DNA of 64,000 nt from contig NZ_RXNU01000006.1 in the NCBI RefSeq assembly GCF_003966225.1, positions 1-64,000 on the forward strand. The letters are read 5' to 3'. This stretch comes from Shewanella canadensis (GTDB taxonomy: Bacteria > Pseudomonadota > Gammaproteobacteria > Enterobacterales > Shewanellaceae). The notes below the pieces were generated by a model. It was not told the origin of the DNA, made no database searches, and saw only the letters and a program-made list of their open reading frames with translations. This document shows positions 60,286-64,000 of this stretch, piece by piece. The position numbers were made by a program, and so were the translations under genes. The first letter of the stretch is position 1. Each line of letters starts with the position of its first letter.

Positions 60286-60795
60286 ATGAGCAAACCATTT
60301 GTTGCAGTGTTAATGGGATCTGATTCTGATCTACCCACCATGCAAGCTACCCTAGATGTGCTAAAAACATTCAATATTCATTTTGAAGCTAAGGTCACAT
60401 CAGCGCACCGTACACCAGCGGCGACTCATGCATACGTTACAGATGCAGAAGCGCGTGGGTGTAAGGTCTTTATCTGTGCCGCTGGCCTCGCGGCTCATTT
60501 AGCGGGCGCCGTTGCTGGTATTACGACTCGTCCGGTTATCGGCGTGCCTGTCGATTGTGGTCCATTGCAGGGTCATGATGCACTTTTATCAACAGTGATG
60601 ATGCCTGGCGGCGTGCCTGTTGCTACCGTGGCTATCGGTAGTGCCGGTGCTAAAAATGCGGGTTATTTAGCCGCGCAGATGCTTGCCGTTGCTGATGATG
60701 AGTTGGCGCTTAAGGTTAAAGAGGAGCGTGCATTATCGGCCGAAGCCGTTCAGGCGAAAGATGCCAAACTTCAAGAGAAGCTAGCTAACGCTTAA
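60286..60795 (+). CDS. purE: PurE-type N5-CAIR mutase
   Basis: 169-aa purine-pathway enzyme that moves the carboxyl group of N5-CAIR to C4 (class I type). Motifs are MGSDSDLPTM at residues 11-20, SAHRTPAATHAY and the loop AAGLAAHLAGAVAG, VIGVPVDCGPLQGHDALLS. A clear AAGGA box lies eight bases before the ATG. Unlike the common purE-purK operon, no purK follows; the neighbours are a divergent GGDEF gene and a convergent dauA, and its loop differs from E. coli PurE, so it could be a second or atypical copy. Confidence 0.9.
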   Translation: MSKPFVAVLMGSDSDLPTMQATLDVLKTFNIHFEAKVTSAHRTPAATHAYVTDAEARGCKVFICAAGLAAHLAGAVAGITTRPVIGVPVDCGPLQGHDALLSTVMMPGGVPVATVAIGSAGAKNAGYLAAQMLAVADDELALKVKEERALSAEAVQAKDAKLQEKLANA

Positions 60796-60815
60796 TCTGA
60801 TTGAAATCATTAAGT

Positions 60816-60852
60816 AGCGCCATCGGGTCTTAGGTTCGATGGCGTTTTTTAT
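60816..60852 (+). terminator. Terminator of purE
   Basis: The stem AGCGCCATCG/CGATGGCGTT (imperfect at the ends) is followed by T6. Confidence 0.8.
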
Positions 60853-60861
60853 TGTCGATTT

Positions 60862-62586
60862 TTAATTATTGGAATGCCGATCTAGAGCTTCCCTTAAAGT
60901 CGGATAAAAATACAGTAAGCCGTCGACAGGTTGCACCTTAGCTCTTGCCAGTGTTCTGATGGGTTGAAATTGTAGATCGGCAATAACCAAATGTGTGTTT
61001 GTCTGTTTTAATTTTCCTATCAGTTTATTTAATGCCGCTAGCCCCCCCGCATCGAGAATCGATACGCCATCCATATAGAGAACGACCGTCCGCTTGTGTT
61101 TGGCGAGCAGGGTTATCTCTGAAAAGATAGCGTCGGCTGCGGCAAAAAATAGTGGCCCGTTAATTTTTAATACCAGCCAATTATCCCTAATGGGCTTATC
61201 GATATATCGTCTATTGTGGCTGATATCGTAAAGCCTTGTCATCTCCGCTATCTCTTTCATAAATAGCAGTGCTGCCAGTACTATCCCTACGGTGATGGCG
61301 ATAACCATGTCAAAGATCACCGTGAGAGAGAAGCAAGTGAGAAAGACTATGATGTCACTGCGAGGTGCAGACTTGAGCAGATGCAGGGCCTTGGGAGCTT
61401 CACTCATATTCCAGGCAACGACTAAGAGCAGTGAAGCCATCGCCGGCATGGGCAGATAAGCCAGAATGTTGGCCAGTGAGATTAAGCCAATCAAGAGCAC
61501 CAGAGAGTGAATGATGCCAGATACCGGACTATAGGCCCCCGCTTTTACGTTGGCGGCACTTCTGGCTATGGCTGCAGTTGCTGGGATCCCGCCAAAAAAG
61601 GGCGCGATTATGTTGCCGATCCCCTGCCCAAGAAGCTCGCTGTTTGCACTATGGCGCTTACCCGTCATGCCATCTAAAACCACGGCACATAAAAGTGATT
61701 CAATTGCGCCGAGCATAGCGATGGCGAACGCGCTGGGGAGGAGCGCCTGAACCATGCTCCAGCTGAGTCCTAGCGGGGAACCATCTGCACCATTTTGTAA
61801 CCAGGGAAATTCGAAGGTGGGTAGAAAAGGGGGGATCCCCATGCCGGTGCCACCATCTGCTAATGCGTAATGAAAACGTGTTCCTATGGTGTCAATCTGC
61901 GCCCCATAATGGTTTAACGCTAAGGCCAGTAAACTACCGACCATGATTGCGGGGAGATGTGACGGTATCTGCGTCTTAAATCTCGGCCATATCAGCATGA
62001 CCAATAAGGTGACTATTGCAACGACAGTACTGGCGCCATCGGCCGAAGGCATGGCCAATATCAGGGTATTTACCTTATCGACAAAATGTTCGGGTAGGTT
62101 AGTATTCGAAAGCCCAAAAAAATCTTTGAGTTGCAAAACTGCTATGACCACCCCGATACCACCTGTAAAGCCAAGTGTTACAGGCTCCGGGATATATTGA
62201 ATGAGACGGCCAAGCTTTAACAGAGACATCATCACTAAGATCACCCCTGACATGACCGTAGCCATAAGCAGTCCAGCTAAGCCAAACTCCTGGGCTATGG
62301 GATAAAGCAGGACAACAAATGCAGCTGTGGGGCCGGAAATGCTATATCGGGAACCGCCGGTCAGGGCGATGATAAAGCCTGCGACAATGGCGGTATAAAG
62401 ACCGTATTGAGGAGGCACCCCACTTGCGATAGCGAGCGCCATCGCTAATGGTATTGCAATGATCCCGACCGATATACCGGCAAGAATATCTTGTTTGAGA
62501 TTTTTAAAGCAGTAGCCATTCTTGATACAGGAATGATATAGCGCATGGCCGAGGGTTAATGAGAAAAGATGGGCTCTGTGTGGCAC
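60862..62586 (-). CDS. dauA: SulP-family C4-dicarboxylate/anion transporter DauA
   Basis: 574-aa SulP protein very close to E. coli DauA (YchM): GISVGIIAIPLAMALAIASGV, YGLYTAIVAGF, SGPTAAFVVLLYP, ANSELLGQGIGNIIAPFFGGIPATAAIARSAANV, then a C-terminal STAS domain (about residues 460-565, ending in the DGVSILDAGG phosphorylation-like loop). DauA is an aerobic C4-dicarboxylate permease active at low pH; specificity here is inferred from similarity. The start is GTG at 62586 with an AAGGCG box upstream. Confidence 0.9.
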   Translation of the reverse strand: MPHRAHLFSLTLGHALYHSCIKNGYCFKNLKQDILAGISVGIIAIPLAMALAIASGVPPQYGLYTAIVAGFIIALTGGSRYSISGPTAAFVVLLYPIAQEFGLAGLLMATVMSGVILVMMSLLKLGRLIQYIPEPVTLGFTGGIGVVIAVLQLKDFFGLSNTNLPEHFVDKVNTLILAMPSADGASTVVAIVTLLVMLIWPRFKTQIPSHLPAIMVGSLLALALNHYGAQIDTIGTRFHYALADGGTGMGIPPFLPTFEFPWLQNGADGSPLGLSWSMVQALLPSAFAIAMLGAIESLLCAVVLDGMTGKRHSANSELLGQGIGNIIAPFFGGIPATAAIARSAANVKAGAYSPVSGIIHSLVLLIGLISLANILAYLPMPAMASLLLVVAWNMSEAPKALHLLKSAPRSDIIVFLTCFSLTVIFDMVIAITVGIVLAALLFMKEIAEMTRLYDISHNRRYIDKPIRDNWLVLKINGPLFFAAADAIFSEITLLAKHKRTVVLYMDGVSILDAGGLAALNKLIGKLKQTNTHLVIADLQFQPIRTLARAKVQPVDGLLYFYPTLREALDRHSNN

Positions 62587-63072
62587 GTTTAATCGCCTTG
62601 AGTGAAGTTAGGGGATGGGTAGGTAAAGCAATAAACACCTATTGCCATGGGAGGGGCAGGTGTCAGTTGAAACGCATGCTATGTGATGCAGGTGATAATC
62701 ATATTCTTTGGTACGTATTGTTGCTAAATAATGTTGGTAAGTATTGCGAGAATTAAACTTTGTTGGTATCAGGTAAAAGTAGCACAAAACGTGATTTGAA
62801 AATGTGATGGATACCACTTGCATATTTATAATGCGTTTAACCCTTTCCTCATGCTCTGCCGTTTATAGCTATAACGGTATTAAAATCTTGGCGATAATCC
62901 TTGGCTTTAAAACCGGGCTAAACCAAGCTGTAAACTTCTTTTTAACTCATACTATTAGATAGACAAACTTGTGCCGGGAAGGCAAACTTTCTAACAAGAA
63001 TGAATCTATGTTCGTCTTCGCATGTTGCGGGATGGACGGGCGAGTTGAATTGAAGATAGCTTGGAGAAATGC
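62587..63072. promoter_or_regulatory. Gap between dauA and the ECF sigma gene
   Basis: About 490 bases without a gene. It must hold both divergent promoters. The segment just before the sigma gene contains GTGCCGGGAAGGCAAACTTTC near 62970-62990, but no autoregulatory -35/-10 pair could be fixed by eye. Confidence 0.45.
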
Positions 63073-63687
63073 GTGGCAGAAGCGTTAGAGCAGGATAAGT
63101 CTACAGAAGCTGAGGCGGATCAACGTTTGATGTTGCAATATGCCGCAGGGGATCCATCGGCTTTTGAGTCACTGTATCAGAAGCATAAGGGTGGCCTGTA
63201 TCGGTATTTCGTTCGCCAAACAGGCGATCAGCAACTTGCCGAAGACCTGTATCAGGAAACATGGGGCCGCGTGATAAAGGCTGCTGCGAGTTATGAAACC
63301 AGTGCCAAATTTACGACCTGGTTATATCGTATTGCACATAATTTGCTGATCGACCATGTTCGTGCGGTGAAGCCGGTCGATCTGTTTAGTGATGCATTCA
63401 GTGAAGAGCTGGAGTGTGATAACCAGCTGCCATCGGATCAATTCTCTCCCGATAGTGCATTGGAGGAGGATATCAAAGCCAAGCTGCTTAAACGGTGTAT
63501 AGACTTGTTGCCCACAGTGCAAAAAGAGACATTTTTACTCAGCATGGAGGCGGGGTTTACCGCAGGGGCTATTGCCGAGATTGTAGAGGTTACACTCGAG
63601 GCGACAAAGAGTCGTATTCGATACGCAAATAAGGCACTGAAAGAGTGTGTTATGAATAAATGGCAGGAGGTCGACAATGAAAGATGA
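63073..63687 (+). CDS. ECF-type RNA polymerase sigma factor
   Basis: 204-aa sigma-70 family ECF protein. Region 2 spans about residues 35-105 (ADLYQETWGRVIKAAASYETSAKFTTWLYRIAHN), and region 4 about 140-190 (LSMEAGFTAGAIAEIVEVTLEATKSRIRYANKAL). The GTG at 63073 is chosen since GGAG lies six bases upstream; a TTG at 63061 would add four residues. The 11-base overlap with the next small frame, and a probable anti-sigma gene after it, support the usual sigma/anti-sigma pair. Confidence 0.92.
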   Translation: MAEALEQDKSTEAEADQRLMLQYAAGDPSAFESLYQKHKGGLYRYFVRQTGDQQLAEDLYQETWGRVIKAAASYETSAKFTTWLYRIAHNLLIDHVRAVKPVDLFSDAFSEELECDNQLPSDQFSPDSALEEDIKAKLLKRCIDLLPTVQKETFLLSMEAGFTAGAIAEIVEVTLEATKSRIRYANKALKECVMNKWQEVDNER

Positions 63688-63802
63688 TAAAACAGATAAA
63701 TCTGCTCAGTTCGACTCAGATCTTCAGCGATGGTATCGAAGGGTAAAGCCGGAGCAACCTTGCCTAGCGCTCGATGATAAAATGGCAGGAGGTCGACAAT
63801 GA
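63677..63802 (+). CDS. Duplicated N-terminal copy, 41-codon ORF before the anti-sigma-like gene
   Basis: Encodes MKDDKTDKSAQFDSDLQRWYRRV..., a diverged copy of the start of the following protein (MKDEHTDEPAQFDPELQRWYRKM...). It begins behind the same GGCAGGAGGTCGACA leader inside the sigma gene end, stops at TGA 63800-63802, and that stop overlaps the next ATG (63799, ATGA). This is a 122-bp tandem duplication out of phase (122 is not a multiple of three), leaving a short leader-type ORF with a probable coupling role. Confidence 0.7.
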   Translation: MKDDKTDKSAQFDSDLQRWYRRVKPEQPCLALDDKMAGGRQ

Positions 63803-64000
63803 AAGATGAACACACTGATGAACCAGCTCAATTCGACCCTGAACTTCAGCGATGGTATCGAAAGATGAAGCAGGAGCAACCCGGGCCAGAGCTCGATGAG
63901 AAGATCATCGCGATGGCGAAGCGAGCGACTGATAATGCTCCGAAAGATAATGTGGTGAGAGTGGAGCATAGCTTTTGGCGTCAGTATCGCTGGCCCCTAT
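63799..64000 (+). CDS. Putative anti-sigma factor, N-terminal part (runs off window)
   Basis: MKDEHTDEPAQFDPELQRWYRKM ... then LDEKIIAMAKRA and a Trp/Arg-rich FWRQYRWPL at the edge, the usual lead into a membrane segment in single-span anti-sigma proteins that follow ECF genes. The visible part has 67 codons, no stop. The role is inferred from position and composition; no zinc motif of the ZAS type is visible so far. Confidence 0.65.
   Translation, partial: MKDEHTDEPAQFDPELQRWYRKMKQEQPGPELDEKIIAMAKRATDNAPKDNVVRVEHSFWRQYRWPL

Overview
The window reads as a chromosomal segment of a Shewanella-like marine gammaproteobacterium. This rests on gene order (glyA-nrdR-ribD-ribE-ribBX-ribH-nusB-thiL-pgpA; barA/rlmD/relA/mazG/pyrG/eno/ftsB/ispD/ispF/truD/surE/pcm/nlpD/rpoS; mutS-recA-alaS-csrA-tRNA array), on a ribBX-type riboflavin gene, on an oadGAB sodium-pump operon and on moderate G+C. 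The species cannot be named from sequence alone.

Layout. Bases 1-2300 are a degraded, accessory-looking stretch: a subtilisin-family protease that lost its N-terminal half beside a repeat resembling an IS21-family end, a small lipoprotein whose C-terminal part resembles a protease propeptide/inhibitor, and a scar where the start of a pdxB-like gene abuts the end of a yjbR-like gene. Bases 2300-5600 (minus strand) hold a periplasmic metallophosphoesterase, a 102-bp tandem repeat and ettA. Bases 6077-13661 form the glyA / nrdR-riboflavin-nusB-thiL-pgpA run. A probable MITE (13741-14094) abuts the recN stop codon. Bases 14093-20645 (minus) hold recN with two LexA boxes, an AEC transporter, a small unknown gene, yjaG and barA. 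Bases 20743-34918 (plus) are a long housekeeping and stress-response run from rlmD and relA to nlpD-rpoS. mutS (minus) and recA (plus, with an E. coli-type promoter and LexA box) follow, then alaS, a REP-like triplet, csrA, and 13 tRNA genes (ten Arg-ACG, three Ser-GCT) grown by tandem duplication. Bases 45707-48931 are oadGAB. Bases 49000-60800 mix small unknown genes, a dicarboxylate/amino-acid symporter, a YqaA-like protein, an M16 lipoprotein protease, gshA, two further lipoproteins, a GAF-GGDEF protein and purE. The window ends with dauA and an ECF sigma gene followed by a duplicated, probably anti-sigma, gene start.

How the parts connect. Several stress and global regulators lie together: relA (ppGpp), rpoS, barA (whose family acts through UvrY and Csr RNAs on CsrA), csrA, recA and recN (SOS), and an ECF sigma factor. 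Metabolic modules are riboflavin (ribD/E/BX/H), thiamine (thiL), MEP isoprenoid steps (ispD/ispF), CTP (pyrG), glutathione (gshA), purine (purE) and oxaloacetate decarboxylation (oadGAB).

No CRISPR array, prophage or defence island was seen. The points most worth a second look are the tandemly amplified tRNA-Arg array with one acceptor-stem variant, the duplicated start of the gene after the ECF sigma factor, a 61-codon gene behind perfect FNR-like and near-perfect CRP-like sites, GGA-rich sequence next to csrA, the truncated protease with its inhibitor-like neighbour, and the pdxB/yjbR scar.
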